Part shown: piece after piece, positions 34,806-44,631 of the stretch
Layout of the letters: the number at the start of each line of letters is the position of its first letter
Numbering within the stretch: position 1 is the stretch's first letter
Source: Streptomyces olivochromogenes
GTDB lineage: Bacteria > Actinomycetota > Actinomycetes > Streptomycetales > Streptomycetaceae
NCBI RefSeq assembly: GCF_021538895.1
Contig: NZ_JADDRL010000013.1
Location: 1 to 64,000 of the forward strand
Direction of reading: 5' to 3'
DNA: 64,000 nucleotides
Made by a program: the position numbers and the translations under genes
The notes under the pieces: model-generated
The model's input: the letters and a program-made list of their open reading frames with translations, nothing else
Databases searched by the model: none
What the model was told of the DNA's origin: nothing

Positions 34806-35729
34806 GTGATGCAAGATCGTCCCATGAACAACACCAGCAGACGCACCGTCCTGGCCTCGGTCGCCGCCGTTGCCGCCAGCCTGCCCACCCTCAATGCCGT
34901 GATGGGCAGCGGCGCCACGCCGGCCGCGGCAGCAGACCAGTACGGGTCCAACACCGAGCTGTACACCCGTACCGCCGCCAAGGAGGGCACCGACTGGGTG
35001 CGCCGTTTCCGCATCGGCGCGCCGGTGCAGGTCACGGACAATGCCCGCAGCACGAGCAGCCCCGTCAACAGCACGGCGGTGATCGCGCCGCACGGTGGTG
35101 GGATCGAGGCGGGTACGAGTGAACTGTGCATGGCCGTCGCCGGTTACACGCCCTTCGAATCCAACACCGACCCGGCGACCGCGGCGGTGCCGGGAGAGCC
35201 GCAGCGGGACTACTGGATCTTCGAGGCTCTGGCCAACTCAGCCGCGCAGCACGTCACTTCCACCCACTGCGACGACCCGGCCGCCCTCGCCGCCTGCGGC
35301 AACAACCTGTACGCCGTCTCCCTGCACGGCTTCGACGACACGTCCGTGAAGAAGATCATCATCGGCGGTCGGGACGAGCGGCTCAAGCGCAACCTGCTGG
35401 CGGCCTTCAGGAAGTACGATCTGACCTCCCCCGCGAGCAAGGCCGAATGGAACGTGACCGTGGTCCTCGCGGGTGCCGACGACCCCATCAACGGCGACGA
35501 CCCGGCCAACATCGTCAACCGCACCCGCACCGGCGGCGGCGCCCAGATGGAGCTGTCCACGGCGCTGCGCGCGGCGATGTTCGGTGACTTCTCCGGCGCG
35601 GCCAAGCGCAGGACGACGGCCGGCGTGCCGAGCACCGGCAGCCCCGACGCCGACCACTTCTGGAACGGTTTCGTCAGCGCCGTCCGCGAGGCGATCAAGA
35701 ACCACGAACTCGGCCTCGATTCCCTCTAG
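34806..35729 (+). CDS. poly-gamma-glutamate hydrolase family protein, Tat-exported
   Basis: 307 aa (a start at 34809 or 34824 is also possible). Twin-arginine signal NTSRRTVLASVAAVAASLP ends near AAAADQYGS. The mature domain has the zinc-peptidase-like IAPHGGGIEAGTSEL segment, SLHGFDD and IIIGGRDERL of the phage-derived poly-gamma-glutamate hydrolase family (PF05908). Secreted, probably cutting gamma-glutamyl polymers or peptidoglycan-like bonds. No RBS clearly favours one start. Convergent with the esterase pseudogene. Confidence 0.9.
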   Translation: MMQDRPMNNTSRRTVLASVAAVAASLPTLNAVMGSGATPAAAADQYGSNTELYTRTAAKEGTDWVRRFRIGAPVQVTDNARSTSSPVNSTAVIAPHGGGIEAGTSELCMAVAGYTPFESNTDPATAAVPGEPQRDYWIFEALANSAAQHVTSTHCDDPAALAACGNNLYAVSLHGFDDTSVKKIIIGGRDERLKRNLLAAFRKYDLTSPASKAEWNVTVVLAGADDPINGDDPANIVNRTRTGGGAQMELSTALRAAMFGDFSGAAKRRTTAGVPSTGSPDADHFWNGFVSAVREAIKNHELGLDSL

Positions 35730-35914
35730 GCCTGCTGCTGGGGCACGTTGGTGACAGCACTGTGCTCTCACTGTGCTCTGGCATGGGTGAGGGTCCTCTG
35801 GATCCGGTGGGGATTGCGATCTCTACCGCCGGCCTCAGGAGGCCCTCATCCGACAGCCCGCAGCACGCCGACCAGACCGTTGCCCGCACCCGCGATCTCG
35901 CCCCCACGCCGGAT

Positions 35915-36610
35915 TCAGGGGTGCAGTGCGCGTTGCAGTGCCTCGATGGCGAGTGTGCGGGCGACTGTTGTCGCCTTGGAGTCGCGGAGGCTGTCGAGCA
36001 TCAGGAAGTCGTGGACCATTCCCAGGACTCGGACCGCGGTGACGTCCACTCCTGCCTCGCGGAGCTTGGCCGCGTAGGCCTCGCCCTCGTCACGCAGTAC
36101 GTCGGCCTCGTCGGTGATGACCAAAGTGGTGGGAAGACCACGGAGTTGCTCGATGCCGGCGCGCAGCGGCGAGGCATAGATTTCGGTGCGCTGCTTGGGG
36201 TCCGAGGTGTAGGCGTCCCAGAACCACTTCATCCCGTCGCGAGTGAGGTAGTAGCCGTCGGCGAACTGCTGGTAGGACGGGGTGTCGAAGCCGGCGTCGG
36301 TGACGGGGTACAGGAGTACCTGGGCGGACAGTCGCACATCTCCGCGTTCCTTGGCCATCAGCGCGAAGACCGCCGACATGTTGCCGCCCACCGAATCGCC
36401 GCAGATCGCTATCCGAGAGGCATCGAGGTTCTGTTCCCCGCCGTTTTGGAGGATCCACTTTCCGACCGCGTAGTTCTGCTCGATCTGAGTCGGGTACTTC
36501 GCCTCGGGGCCCTGTCGTAGACGGGGAAGACCACCGCGGCGCCCGCTCCGACCGCCAGTTCGCGGACCAGCCACTACGAGTGACCGTGCCCCCGGCGTGC
36601 CCGATGAGGG
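35915..36610 (-). pseudogene. alpha/beta hydrolase (HSL-type esterase), frameshifted and 5'-decayed
   Basis: The C-terminal about 195 residues are intact (EAKYPTQIEQNYAVGKWIL, nucleophile GDSVGG, LVITDEADVLRDEGEAYA, GMVHDF). Upstream, WLVRELAVGAGAAVVFPVYD lies in another frame (shift at about 36511, again repaired by one extra C in a C4 run). Before that, HAGGTVTRSG lies in a third frame. The normal N-terminus and HGGGW oxyanion motif are not continuous. Relatives are about 310-aa esterases. Confidence 0.8.
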
Positions 36611-36801
36611 GGGCAAGTGGCGGAGAACAGGCGGACGTCGGCCCGCGCCCGGAGAGCGTGCAGGTCAGCGGTCCTCCAGGTATGCGCCCGTCCGCACGTG
36701 CGATCTTCCAAACTGGTGGGGTTCCGGGATCGCAACCGCACTTGATTGGATAGTTGAGACTCCGCCGACACCAGCGGCACGCGCCCATGTCTTGTCCGTC
36801 T

Positions 36802-37047
36802 TCAGGACTCGTCGCAGGCGTCACGTTGACGCTGAAGGCTTACCTCATGCTCAGCAATCCACTCAGGCGGTGCTTCGAGTCCCAAGGCCACCGTCAACCT
36901 GTCTGGATCGTGTACCGAGATGGAGAGCTAGCCGTCTTCGTGTGGGTGAAAGTACAGCTCCAGCCCTCGGGTTGAACGCGGCCAGCCGGCGTCTTCACCA
37001 GCACTGAGGCGCTTCAGCGCTTGCTCCCACTCCTCTTGGCCGATCAT
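36802..37047 (-). pseudogene. small gene with a single in-frame amber stop
   Basis: From ATG 37047 the frame reads MIGQEEWEQALKRLSAGEDA to ELYFHPHEDG (39 codons), then TAG at 36930-36928. The same frame continues LSISVHDPDRLTVALGLEAP to RQRDACDES and TGA at 36804-36802 (41 codons). Both halves read as one coherent, charged, soluble about 81-residue protein. A TCG-to-TAG change would explain the break. Codons are far less GC3-biased than neighbours (CAA, AGT, TCA, TTT), suggesting transfer. AGGAG lies 13 nt upstream. Product not recognised; divergent from the Cpt-like kinase. Confidence 0.55.
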
Positions 37048-37165
37048 GCATCCAGAGGCTCTCCTGAGCTCGATCACACTCCATACTTGGCCCTGCGAGT
37101 CTCCCGGGCCGTCGGGATCCAGTGGAGATCCGAACGCGGTGCCGACGACATGTGATCATGACGCC

Positions 37166-37744
37166 ATGTCATCTGGCCGGATCATCTTCCTCAACGGCAC
37201 CTCCAGCTCAGGGAAGTCGAGCATCGCCCGGGAGCTGCTGGACATCCTGGACGATGGCGTCTTCTTTCACTTGGCGGTCGACGGCTTCAACGCGATGCGC
37301 ACCAAGCGGGTGCTGGAAGCGGACGAACTCGACGCCGCACTGCGGCGGACCAGGATGGGCTTCCACCGCTCGATCGCGGCCATGGCCGAGGCCGGCAACG
37401 ACGTGGTGGTCGACCACGTGCTGAGCGAACCGTGGCGGTTGCTCGATTGCCTGACGGTGCTGCAGCCCGAGAATGTGCTGTTCGTGGGCGTGCACTGCCC
37501 GCTGGACGAGCTGGCCCGCCGCGAGCTGGCCCGCGGCGACCGCCCGCCGGGGCTCGCGGCGCACCAGTACGACCTGGTTCACAGCCACGGTGACTACGAC
37601 CTGGAGTGCGACACAGGCGCCGCAAGCCCACGCGCATGCGCGCAGCAGATCAAGGAGTTCCTCCCATGCCGCCCCAGTCCCACCGCCTTCACTCGCCTCC
37701 GCCGAGACTACCTGGCGGGTAGTCAGGAATCGGTAACGGCGTGA
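37166..37744 (+). CDS. chloramphenicol phosphotransferase-like P-loop kinase
   Basis: 192 aa, ATG at 37166. Walker A GTSSSGKSS (11-19), the LAVDGF segment with the catalytic Asp of Cpt at about residue 37, and HCPLDELARRELARGDRPPG near the C-terminus, as in the Streptomyces chloramphenicol 3-O-phosphotransferase family. Family members phosphorylate chloramphenicol or other small alcohols. True substrate is not proven. Codon bias normal. Possible resistance determinant; no export or regulator gene attached. Confidence 0.88.
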   Translation: MSSGRIIFLNGTSSSGKSSIARELLDILDDGVFFHLAVDGFNAMRTKRVLEADELDAALRRTRMGFHRSIAAMAEAGNDVVVDHVLSEPWRLLDCLTVLQPENVLFVGVHCPLDELARRELARGDRPPGLAAHQYDLVHSHGDYDLECDTGAASPRACAQQIKEFLPCRPSPTAFTRLRRDYLAGSQESVTA

Positions 37745-38340
37745 GGCGCACATGTTCCGACGTGCCGGTCTGGTCGCGGCTGACCTCAGAGCCCCGAGCC
37801 TGATCCGTGCGGGCTGGGCATTGAAGACTCGCATCTACGGTTGGAATGTCCGCTGCGGGAAGCGCGGGCCGTGGGGGCAGGCGCCGCGGGACGGACCGTT
37901 GGGTGCCGCCACGCATCACGCTGTGGCCGCTCCACCATCGGCCAGACCAGGCAGGAGCACGGCGTGGCGGGACAGCTCCGGCATCGACGTGTCGTCCCCC
38001 GGGCTGTGCCGCCACGGCTGGCGCGCCCCAGTCGACGGGCTGGGGCAGCCGAGGCACGGCGGCGGAGCCCTCCGGGCCGGCGGCCGAGTCAGCAGACCGC
38101 GGCCCTGGCTTCGGCACGGCAGAAGTGAACACTGGGCCGCGCCGCAGTCCTCGGCGCCTCACCATATCCGGAGTTGGTGGGCCGTCTTGTCGGCAAGGCT
38201 CTCATTACCTGGGCGGTAATCGCGTGGCTGGGCAGGGCGCGGCATGGTGAGGTCATCGGGTTTCGGGCCGGCGCACTCCGACTCGCACCCGCGCCAACTG
38301 ACCTGAATAGCAGGCCACTTCACTGGATGGAGAGTCCGTC
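37745..38340. other. gene-poor spacer, about 600 bp
   Basis: Open frames exist on both strands only because of high GC. None combines a ribosome site, GC3 bias and a recognisable product. Probably decayed sequence with the promoter of the NTF2-like gene at its right end. Confidence 0.45.
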
Positions 38341-38709
38341 ATGTCGATCTACGCTGCTGCTGTTGCCCGTTACTTCGAGGCGTGGAACGCCACCAGCGCC
38401 GACGCGCTCGCCAAGGCGGTTGCCGCGGCGTGGTCCGAGGACGGTACCTACACCGACCCGTTGGCCGACGTGCGTGGCCACGAGCAGATCGCCTCGGTCA
38501 TCGCGGCCGCGCACGAGCAGTTCCCCGGCTTCGAGTTCAAGCTGGCTGGTGACGTCGAGGGCAACCATCTCATCGCCCGTTTCAGCTGGGAGCTCGTGTC
38601 CACCGCCGATGGCTCTGCGCCGGTCGCCGGCTCGGACGTGGTCACCCTTGCCGAAGACGGCCGGATCACCTCCGTCCTCGGTTTCCTCGACCGGCTCCCT
38701 GAGGCATGA
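38341..38709 (+). CDS. NTF2-like / SnoaL-type protein
   Basis: 122-aa cone-fold protein: YFEAWNATSADALAKAVAAA, then DGTYTDPLADVRGHEQIASV with the usual Asp and His pocket residues, and a C-terminal ITSVLGFLDRLPEA strand. Family includes polyketide cyclases, isomerases and binding proteins. Cytosolic. Single gene preceded by a GGATGGAGAGTCCGTC leader. Substrate unknown. Confidence 0.9.
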   Translation: MSIYAAAVARYFEAWNATSADALAKAVAAAWSEDGTYTDPLADVRGHEQIASVIAAAHEQFPGFEFKLAGDVEGNHLIARFSWELVSTADGSAPVAGSDVVTLAEDGRITSVLGFLDRLPEA

Positions 38710-38830
38710 ATCTTCGCCCGAGCGGAGATCGACAAGGGCCCGCCCTCCGGTCGCCCATGGTAGCCCCGGGACCGGGAGGACCGGCGCCTGATTGACCAGC
38801 AGCCACACATCGCGCAGGGCGGGCAACCGA

Positions 38831-38970
38831 CTATCCGGCGGCCCGCCCCATGGCGTTTGGCCACGCTGCCCACTCCAACCCGAGGTCGGTGAGCTGCTGA
38901 AGCTTGTCGGCGGCGAACTCGGCACGGCTCTTGGCTTTCGGTAGGAACACCAAGGACCGCCTTCGCGGGC
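38831..38970 (-). pseudogene. possible helicase-associated (HA) domain tail
   Basis: Reverse strand ends ADKLQQLTDLGLEWAAWPNA ... RAAG with stop at 38831. The LTDLGLxWAA pattern is the C-terminal signature of helicase-associated repeats in streptomycete helicases. Only about 45 residues are visible and nothing precedes them. Tentative. Confidence 0.3.
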
Positions 38971-39039
38971 TCTGGGGGCCTTCACGGAGACCGTGCCGGA
39001 CCCTGCGCACCAAGAGCTGTGCAGCCCAGGGGCGCCCGA

Positions 39040-39459
39040 TTACGGCCTGTTGAAGGTCAGGCAGTTCAAGTGGTTGCGCAGGTCGTCCAGGCAGATGTAC
39101 AGGAAGTCCGCCCCGCCGACGACGTCTGCGGGGACGGCCACGGAGATGGCAATCGACTTGCCGCACACGGGCTTGGTAGTACGTTCGCTCAGCCGGGTGG
39201 TGTTGGGGCCACCGTCGGATCGGTAGGCCGCGACATAGGTCAGGCGGCAGCTTGATGTACTGACCGACTTTTGCTCCCCGGTGAGCTGAACCGACCTGTT
39301 GTACCAGGTCAGGGTCCCCTTGGTGTAGGTCTGGCCGAAGGGGACCGCGTACTCACTCGTCGGGTAGGTGGCGGCATTCGAGTGCCCGACGGGCAACAAG
39401 GATAGGACCGCGGTTGCCAGTCCCAGAGAGGCGACGCGTCTTGTGGCAGAAAAGGCCAT
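39040..39459 (-). CDS. small secreted protein
   Basis: 139 aa from ATG 39459 with CGGAG upstream. Signal peptide residues 1-30 (SLLPVGHSNAA). Mature part has four Cys (positions about 71, 99, 123 and 133) likely forming two disulfides. No recognised domain. Secreted; function unknown. Codon bias moderate. Stands alone between decayed sequence and the TrmO-like gene. Confidence 0.75.
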   Translation of the reverse strand: MAFSATRRVASLGLATAVLSLLPVGHSNAATYPTSEYAVPFGQTYTKGTLTWYNRSVQLTGEQKSVSTSSCRLTYVAAYRSDGGPNTTRLSERTTKPVCGKSIAISVAVPADVVGGADFLYICLDDLRNHLNCLTFNRP

Positions 39460-39767
39460 GAGTACTCCGTGAGTTGAGAAAGAGCCCGGCCGGGCTCGGA
39501 CCCAGTGTTCCTGTTGACGGACCTGTGTTGCGGGCGTCTGAGGGAAGATCTGCCGATGGTCGATGAACTCCTCGTCCAGGGTGGGCAGTTCACTGGCGTG
39601 GAAGGCCTGCGCGTGGTCCCGGTCCACGCGTACGGCAGGCGGGACGCCGGCTGCGGGAGATCTTCCAGGACGTGGCGCCGGAGCCGCCGGTGCGGGTACA
39701 AGGCGGCGGTCGGCGGCGGTGTGATGACCGCGCTGTGCTGTGCAGCGATCACCTTTGTCGCCACGTC
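39460..39767. other. spacer, about 300 bp
   Basis: A reverse-strand segment reads HAQAFHASELPTLDEEFIDH with fair codon bias but without a start or a family match. May be a gene fragment; otherwise nothing. Confidence 0.35.
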
Positions 39768-40235
39768 TTACGGCTGGAAGTACTCCGACATCAGGCGGCT
39801 GACCCATTCGGGCTGCTTGATGTTCACCGGGCGGAACTCCTCCATCGTCGGCTTCAGGTCGATGACCGGGGTCCCCGAGACGGCGTCGAGGCCCATCACC
39901 GTCAGTTCGCGGCCGTGGACGGACTCGATGGCGCAGGACGTTACCCCGATGCGGTTCGGCCTACGGGGGCCGCGGCCGGCGAAGACGCCAACGGGCGGGA
40001 GGTCGGAGCGGCCGCGGTAGGGGCGGGGTTCGCGGTAGTCGTCGCGTTCCGGAAACTGGTCGAAGATGAAGAGCACCTCCACGTGGGAGAAGCCCTCCAG
40101 ACCCTGGAGGCAGGCCTCGCCGAAGCGCTCGTCGATGGTGATCGTGCTGCGGACGGCACCCCAGTTGTCGGTGTGCTGGACGTCCGTCCGGTTGTTCCGG
40201 ACCGTGCCTATCGGTGTGATCTCGAAGCTCGGCAT
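39768..40235 (-). CDS. TrmO-like SAM-dependent methyltransferase (UPF0066)
   Basis: 155 aa. Begins FEITPIGTVRNNR, then GFSHVEVLFIFDQFPERDDY and the signature GRGPRRPNRIGVT, then GLDAVSGTPVIDLKPTMEEF: the single-sheet beta-barrel TrmO/UPF0066 family that N6-methylates t6A37 in tRNA(Thr) in enterobacteria. Streptomycetes carry several divergent paralogues, so the tRNA role is inferred only. The C-terminal RNA-binding module of E. coli TrmO is absent. Weak ribosome site. Confidence 0.85.
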   Translation of the reverse strand: MPSFEITPIGTVRNNRTDVQHTDNWGAVRSTITIDERFGEACLQGLEGFSHVEVLFIFDQFPERDDYREPRPYRGRSDLPPVGVFAGRGPRRPNRIGVTSCAIESVHGRELTVMGLDAVSGTPVIDLKPTMEEFRPVNIKQPEWVSRLMSEYFQP

Positions 40236-40350
40236 GGCCAGAGGTTATCCCCGCCGCACCCTGTCGGCATCGAGGCGATCGGCTCCGCCGTAGACCAGGT
40301 CCTGACCCGTCGGCAGGCCCGCGTCCAACAAGGATGGTGCACCGGCGATC

Positions 40351-40814
40351 TCAGATGAGGCTGATGGCGATGGAGATAGCGACGGCGATAACGGCGGCGA
40401 TAACGACGGAGGCGAGGAAGCGCTCGTAGCGGCGGTGCAGTCGGCGGCAGCCGTTCAGCCAGGACACGGTGCGATCGACTACCCAGCGCTGTCGGCCCAG
40501 GCTGCCCGAGTTCTCCAAGCCGTGCCCGGCGATGCTCGGAACGATCTGTCGCGTGCACAGCCAGCTGCGCAGATGTCGGTCCCGTCAGGTGCCCCCTCGG
40601 TGGCAGCTACCGGCAGGCACAGCCCCACGCGGCCGTGAAGGTGATCGCTGTCGGCACAGCTCGGCCATCGCACCGCCACCAGCGGCCACTGCCACCGCCA
40701 CCTCGTACTCGCCTCCACGGGCGGCTCCGGCGCCACGCTCTGGAAGATCACCCGCAACCCGTCCGGCACCGACCGCTCAACGAGTGCCGCATCTGATACG
40801 GCAACCACGACCAT
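40351..40814 (-). pseudogene. degenerate IS5-family transposase
   Basis: N-terminal remnant VERSVPDGLRVIFQSVAPEP (start near 40814). Then, in another frame, AITFTAAWGCACR followed by a stop, and after a further break the C-terminus DRHLRSWLCTRQIVP, GRQRWVVDRTVSWLNGCRRL, HRRYERFLA ending TGA at 40353-40351. The order and motifs match the IS5 (IS427-like) transposases common in Streptomyces. The central DDE core (about 120 residues) is deleted. Inverted repeats were not located. Confidence 0.75.
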
Positions 40815-41160
40815 CCACCTCGCGCGCTGTGCGGCCGCCGATTCCGTCGATGCCGCCGATTCCGGCGGTCGAAACCCCGCCGAGATCCGCCCGGATGCCG
40901 TGCCACGACCTCGTCCGGCAGGCTTCCGCACCCCCGGCCGTGAGATCTACCTCCCCGGTCCCTCGACGGACCCTCGGCCCGTGACGCCTACCTCGTGCCA
41001 CGCCAGTGCTAGCTCCGCGCATACCGTGATCTGCTGCGCGAGCCGCCGGCTGAGCTGCCAACCGATGCGGGCCCCCGGTCCGGAGGGTTCGGAGGCGCGC
41101 CCTCGCCCCCGCTGCGCACAGCGCCAGGAGCGCGGCGTGTTTGCCCGGTAACAGGGAGCC
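40815..41160. other. gene-poor spacer left of the flavin-oxidoreductase operon
   Basis: No credible gene. A reverse frame reads QITVCAELALAWHEVGVTGR before a stop near 40947, possibly a gene tail with good codon bias, but no upstream part is present. Confidence 0.4.
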
Positions 41161-41171
41161 ACCCCCCTTAG

Positions 41172-41213
41172 TTGACACGTCAATCTCCCTGGCGTAACTA
41201 TTTGACGCGTCAA
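41172..41213 (+). promoter_or_regulatory. MarR-type operator pair and promoter of the flavin-oxidoreductase operon
   Basis: TTGACACGTCAA (41172-41183) and TTGACGCGTCAA (41202-41213, perfect palindrome), centres 30 bp apart. TTGACA at 41172-41177 is followed after exactly 17 bp by TAACTA (41195-41200), a good housekeeping promoter. Thus site 1 covers the -35 and site 2 covers the predicted start point. The same motif recurs at 44632 and at 49069, upstream of marR. Confidence 0.75.
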
Positions 41214-41263
41214 TCAAAATGCGGGCGCGGTACCGGACGTCCCGGGTGCCAGAGGAGGAGTCC

Positions 41264-42313
41264 ATGACGGCCACAACGTTCGAATTGGGGCTGAACTCGT
41301 TCGGAGAGGTCGCCACCGACGGCGGCCGGACGCTGAGCGATGCCGAGACCGTCCGTCTGTTGATCGAGGAAGCCAAGCTCGCCGAAGCCGTGGGGCTCGA
41401 CACGTTCAGCGTCGGCGAGCACTACCGTGCGGGCCACAACGACAGCGCCACCCCCGTCCTGCTCGCCGCGATCGCCACCGCGACGGAACGCATCCGGCTC
41501 GGCACCTCCGTGACCGTGCTGAGCACCAACGACCCCGTGCGGCTCTACCACGAGTTCTCCACGCTGGACGCCGCCTCGAACGGCCGCGCCCAGCTCGTAC
41601 TGGGGCGGGCATCGGCCACTGAGTCGTTCCCGCTGTTCGGCTACGACCTCGCCGACTACGAGGAACTGTTCGAGGAGAAGCTCGACCTGTTCATGCGCCT
41701 CCAGCGCGAGGAGACGGTGACCTGGTCGGGACGCTTCCGGCCGCCGCTCGTCGAGCGGCGGCTGCGTCCCCGGATGCCGGTCGGCGGCATACCCACCTGG
41801 ATCGGCGTGGGCGGCAGCCCGAACTCCGTGGTCCGCGCCGCCCGTTACGGCCTGCCGCTCATGCTGGCCATCATCGGTGGACGCCCCGAGCGCTTCGCCG
41901 GCCACGTCGAGCTCTACCACCGGACGCTCGAACAGTTCGGGCACGCGAGGCAACCCGTCGCCCAGCACTCGCTGGGGCTCATCGCCGAAAGCGACGAGGA
42001 GGCGATCGAGACCTGGTGGCGGTACTGGCAACCGGTCGTCGCCGCTCTCGCGGAGGAGCGCGGGTTCTACAAGCCGACCCGCGAGCGCTACCTGTCCGAA
42101 GTGGGCAAGGGCGCGCTGTTCGTCGGCTCCCCGGAGACCGTCGCGCGCAAGATCGCGACGGTGGCCCGCGATCTGCACCTCACTCGCTTCGACCTCAAGT
42201 ACGACGTCATGAACCTCCCCCGCGACGCCCGGGCCCGCACGATCGAGTTGCTGGGCCGCGAAGTCGCCCCGCGGGTGAGGGAACTGCTCGCGAAGGAGCC
42301 GGCCCATGTCTGA
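41264..42313 (+). CDS. LLM-class flavin-dependent oxidoreductase (copy 1)
   Basis: 349-aa luciferase-like (beta/alpha)8 oxidoreductase. ATG at 41264 with AGGAGG upstream. Typical core: [55 protein letters not shown] and TWIGVGGSPNSVVRAARYGLPL. Uses FMN or F420 with a second substrate, probably a reductase or monooxygenase. First gene of an operon with a paralogue (8-bp overlap) and an F420/NADP oxidoreductase-like protein. Operator palindromes upstream indicate repression by the MarR protein at 48589. Confidence 0.93.
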   Translation: MTATTFELGLNSFGEVATDGGRTLSDAETVRLLIEEAKLAEAVGLDTFSVGEHYRAGHNDSATPVLLAAIATATERIRLGTSVTVLSTNDPVRLYHEFSTLDAASNGRAQLVLGRASATESFPLFGYDLADYEELFEEKLDLFMRLQREETVTWSGRFRPPLVERRLRPRMPVGGIPTWIGVGGSPNSVVRAARYGLPLMLAIIGGRPERFAGHVELYHRTLEQFGHARQPVAQHSLGLIAESDEEAIETWWRYWQPVVAALAEERGFYKPTRERYLSEVGKGALFVGSPETVARKIATVARDLHLTRFDLKYDVMNLPRDARARTIELLGREVAPRVRELLAKEPAHV

Positions 42314-43337
42314 TCTCGTCTTCGGTCTCGACACGTTCGGCGATGTCCCGCAGGACGACGCGGGCAACCTGGTCTCCGACGCACGGGCCATCCGGCAGGT
42401 GCTCGAAGAGGCCGTTCTCGCGGAGCAGATCGGTGTCGACGTCCTTGCCCTCGGCGAACACCACCGCCCGGAGTTCGCGATCTCCAGTCCGGAGACCGTC
42501 CTCGCCGGCATTGCCACGCGCACCAGCCGCATCCGGCTCTCGTCCGGTGTGACCGTGCTGAGCTCGGACGATCCGGTCCGCGTGTTCCAGCGGTTCTCGA
42601 CGGTGGACGCGCTCTCGAACGGCCGGGCCGAGGTCATCCTCGGGCGCGGCTCCTTCACCGAGTCGTTCCCGCTCTTCGGATACGACCTGGCCGACTACGA
42701 CGTGCTGTTCGAGGAGAAGATCGAGCTCTTCGCCAAGCTGCTGGAGGAGAAGCCCGTCACCTGGAGCGGCACCAAGCGGGCGCCGCTCGACGACGCCGAC
42801 GTCTTCCCCAAGACCGAGTCCGGGCACCTGAGCACCTGGGTCGGTGTGGGCGGCTCACCCCAGTCGGTCATCCGCACCGCGTACTACGGGTTCCCTCTCA
42901 TGATCGCCATCATCGGCGGCAGCCCGGAGCGCTTCGCGCCCTACATCGACCTCTACCAGCGAGCCACCGACAAGTTCGGCACGACCGCTCACCCGGTCGG
43001 AATGCACTCGCCCGGCTTCATCGCCCCCACGGACGAGGAGGCCCGGGAACTGCACTGGCCGCACTACAAGGTCATCCGTGACCGCATCGGCGCGTTGCGG
43101 GGCTGGCCGCCGGTCAGTAAGGACGAGTACGAGGCCGAGATCGAGCACGGCTCGCTCTACATCGGCTCGCCCGCGACGGTCGCCCGCAAGATGGCCCGCG
43201 TCATCAAGGCGCTCGGCGTCGGCCGTTTCGACCTCATCTACACCACGGGGGCACAGTCGATCAGCGCCCGCCTGCGCGCTGTCGAGCTGTACGGCACCAA
43301 GGTGCTCCCGATGGTCCGCGACATCCTCGCAGGCTGA
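42306..43337 (+). CDS. LLM-class flavin-dependent oxidoreductase (copy 2)
   Basis: 343 aa, tandem paralogue of the preceding gene; the two share long blocks such as [13 protein letters not shown] and SPxxVARKxA. The ATG lies inside the 3' end of copy 1 (8-bp overlap), so translation is coupled. Keeps [20 protein letters not shown] and [20 protein letters not shown]. Tandem LLM pairs may form heterodimers as bacterial luciferase does, which is inference. Confidence 0.93.
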   Translation: MSDLVFGLDTFGDVPQDDAGNLVSDARAIRQVLEEAVLAEQIGVDVLALGEHHRPEFAISSPETVLAGIATRTSRIRLSSGVTVLSSDDPVRVFQRFSTVDALSNGRAEVILGRGSFTESFPLFGYDLADYDVLFEEKIELFAKLLEEKPVTWSGTKRAPLDDADVFPKTESGHLSTWVGVGGSPQSVIRTAYYGFPLMIAIIGGSPERFAPYIDLYQRATDKFGTTAHPVGMHSPGFIAPTDEEARELHWPHYKVIRDRIGALRGWPPVSKDEYEAEIEHGSLYIGSPATVARKMARVIKALGVGRFDLIYTTGAQSISARLRAVELYGTKVLPMVRDILAG

Positions 43338-43356
43338 CGCCATGAACGGAGCAGAA

Positions 43357-44079
43357 ATGGACATCACCGCCGCCGCTACCGTGCGCACGGTCGGCATCTT
43401 GGGTGCGGGGAAGGTCGGCACCGTGCTGGCGCGTCTGGCCCTGGCGGCCGGCAATCGCGTGGTCATCGCCGGATCGGGCGAGCCCGCCAAGATCGCACTC
43501 ACCATCGACGTCCTCACGCCCGGCGCCGTCCCGGTGACCGCAGCGGAGGCCGCGGAGGCCGATGTCGTCGTCCTGGCGCTCCCGCTCGGCAAGTACCGCA
43601 CGATTCCGGCCGAGGCGCTACGGGGCAAGCTCGTCATCGACGCCATGAACTACTGGTGGGAGGTCGACGGCATCCGCGATGACCTGACCGACCCACTCAC
43701 CTCTTCGAGCGAGATCGTGCAGGCGTATCTGTCCGGGGCGCGGGTGGTCAAGGCGTTCAACCACATGGGCTACCACGATCTTGAGGACGGCGCCGAGCCC
43801 GCGGGGGCATCGGGACGCAAGGCGATCGCGATCGCCGGTGACGACCCGGACGACCTCGCCACCGTCGCGCGCCTCGTCAACGCGTTCGGCTTCGACCCCG
43901 TCATGGCAGGTCCCCTCGCCGAAGGAGTACGGCTCGAACCGGGCACCGAGCCTTTCGGCGCCAATGTCAGCGCCGGGGAGCTGCGCGCGATGCTCCTCCG
44001 CTTCCCGGAATCGGCGCGCGGACGGGCCGTGATCAGCGCGAGGGCCGCCGCCTCGGGGCCCAGCGACCAAGCAGCCTGA
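43357..44079 (+). CDS. F420/NADP oxidoreductase-like (NADP_F420) protein
   Basis: 240 aa. ATG at 43357 preferred over 43342 because GGAG precedes it by 7-8 nt. Rossmann [20 protein letters not shown] at the N-terminus, [18 protein letters not shown] and [14 protein letters not shown] as in the F420-dependent NADP reductase family (PF03807). Would shuttle hydride between NADPH and a deazaflavin or flavin for the two LLM enzymes upstream. Third gene of the MarR-controlled operon. Confidence 0.9.
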   Translation: MDITAAATVRTVGILGAGKVGTVLARLALAAGNRVVIAGSGEPAKIALTIDVLTPGAVPVTAAEAAEADVVVLALPLGKYRTIPAEALRGKLVIDAMNYWWEVDGIRDDLTDPLTSSSEIVQAYLSGARVVKAFNHMGYHDLEDGAEPAGASGRKAIAIAGDDPDDLATVARLVNAFGFDPVMAGPLAEGVRLEPGTEPFGANVSAGELRAMLLRFPESARGRAVISARAAASGPSDQAA

Positions 44080-44630
44080 CCGACCAACCCTGCGCTTGGC
44101 TGTCGGCAGGCGGCCGAAGGCCCGCGGGCTCAGCCCGGCGAACGAGGCTGTCCAGAACGCTTCCACGCCGTGACCACATCAGCTATGAGCAGGATCGTCC
44201 CACTGCAAGTGACAACAGGAGGCCGGGAGTTCAGGCGACCGATGCCCGGAAGGGGTCGGTGGGGAGGATCTCCGCCTCGTCGAAGATCTGCTTGCATCAC
44301 TCACCGCGCGATCGTCCCAGACCGCGATCGACCACCCCTACCGGGAAAGCGCGACGTCGCCGATGTCCACGGCCCTTCTTCCCGAGCCATAGGTACCCGT
44401 TGTACCCGCATTACTCGCGACCCTCTACCGGAGCCGCGCGGAGCCGCTTACGGTCGGTGGGTCGGGCGGACGCGCCCCGTGCTGTCGCATGCCCCTCGCC
44501 TCGCCTCGCTGAGGCCTCGTCATGGCTGCGGCAATGCCGTTGGGCCGAGGCCCGTCAGCGCACCGAGACCAGGTGGCGACGCCGGTCACTGTCCGCAGGA
44601 CCACCTGCACGAGACGACCACCCGGAATTG
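44080..44630. other. spacer with possible gene tails
   Basis: About 550 bp without a complete gene. The reverse strand at 44231-44300 reads FDEAEILPTDPFRASVA then TGA, which looks like an authentic C-terminus with nothing upstream. Otherwise no supported feature. Confidence 0.35.
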
Positions 44631-44631
44631 C

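Noticed and set aside
35695-35907. Reverse frame of about 70 codons between the PGA hydrolase and the esterase pseudogene
   Set aside because: Overlaps the PGA hydrolase 3' end; no ribosome site or family.
37689-38165. Reverse frame of about 158 codons
   Set aside because: Arg/Pro-rich translation without a domain; overlaps the Cpt-like gene end.
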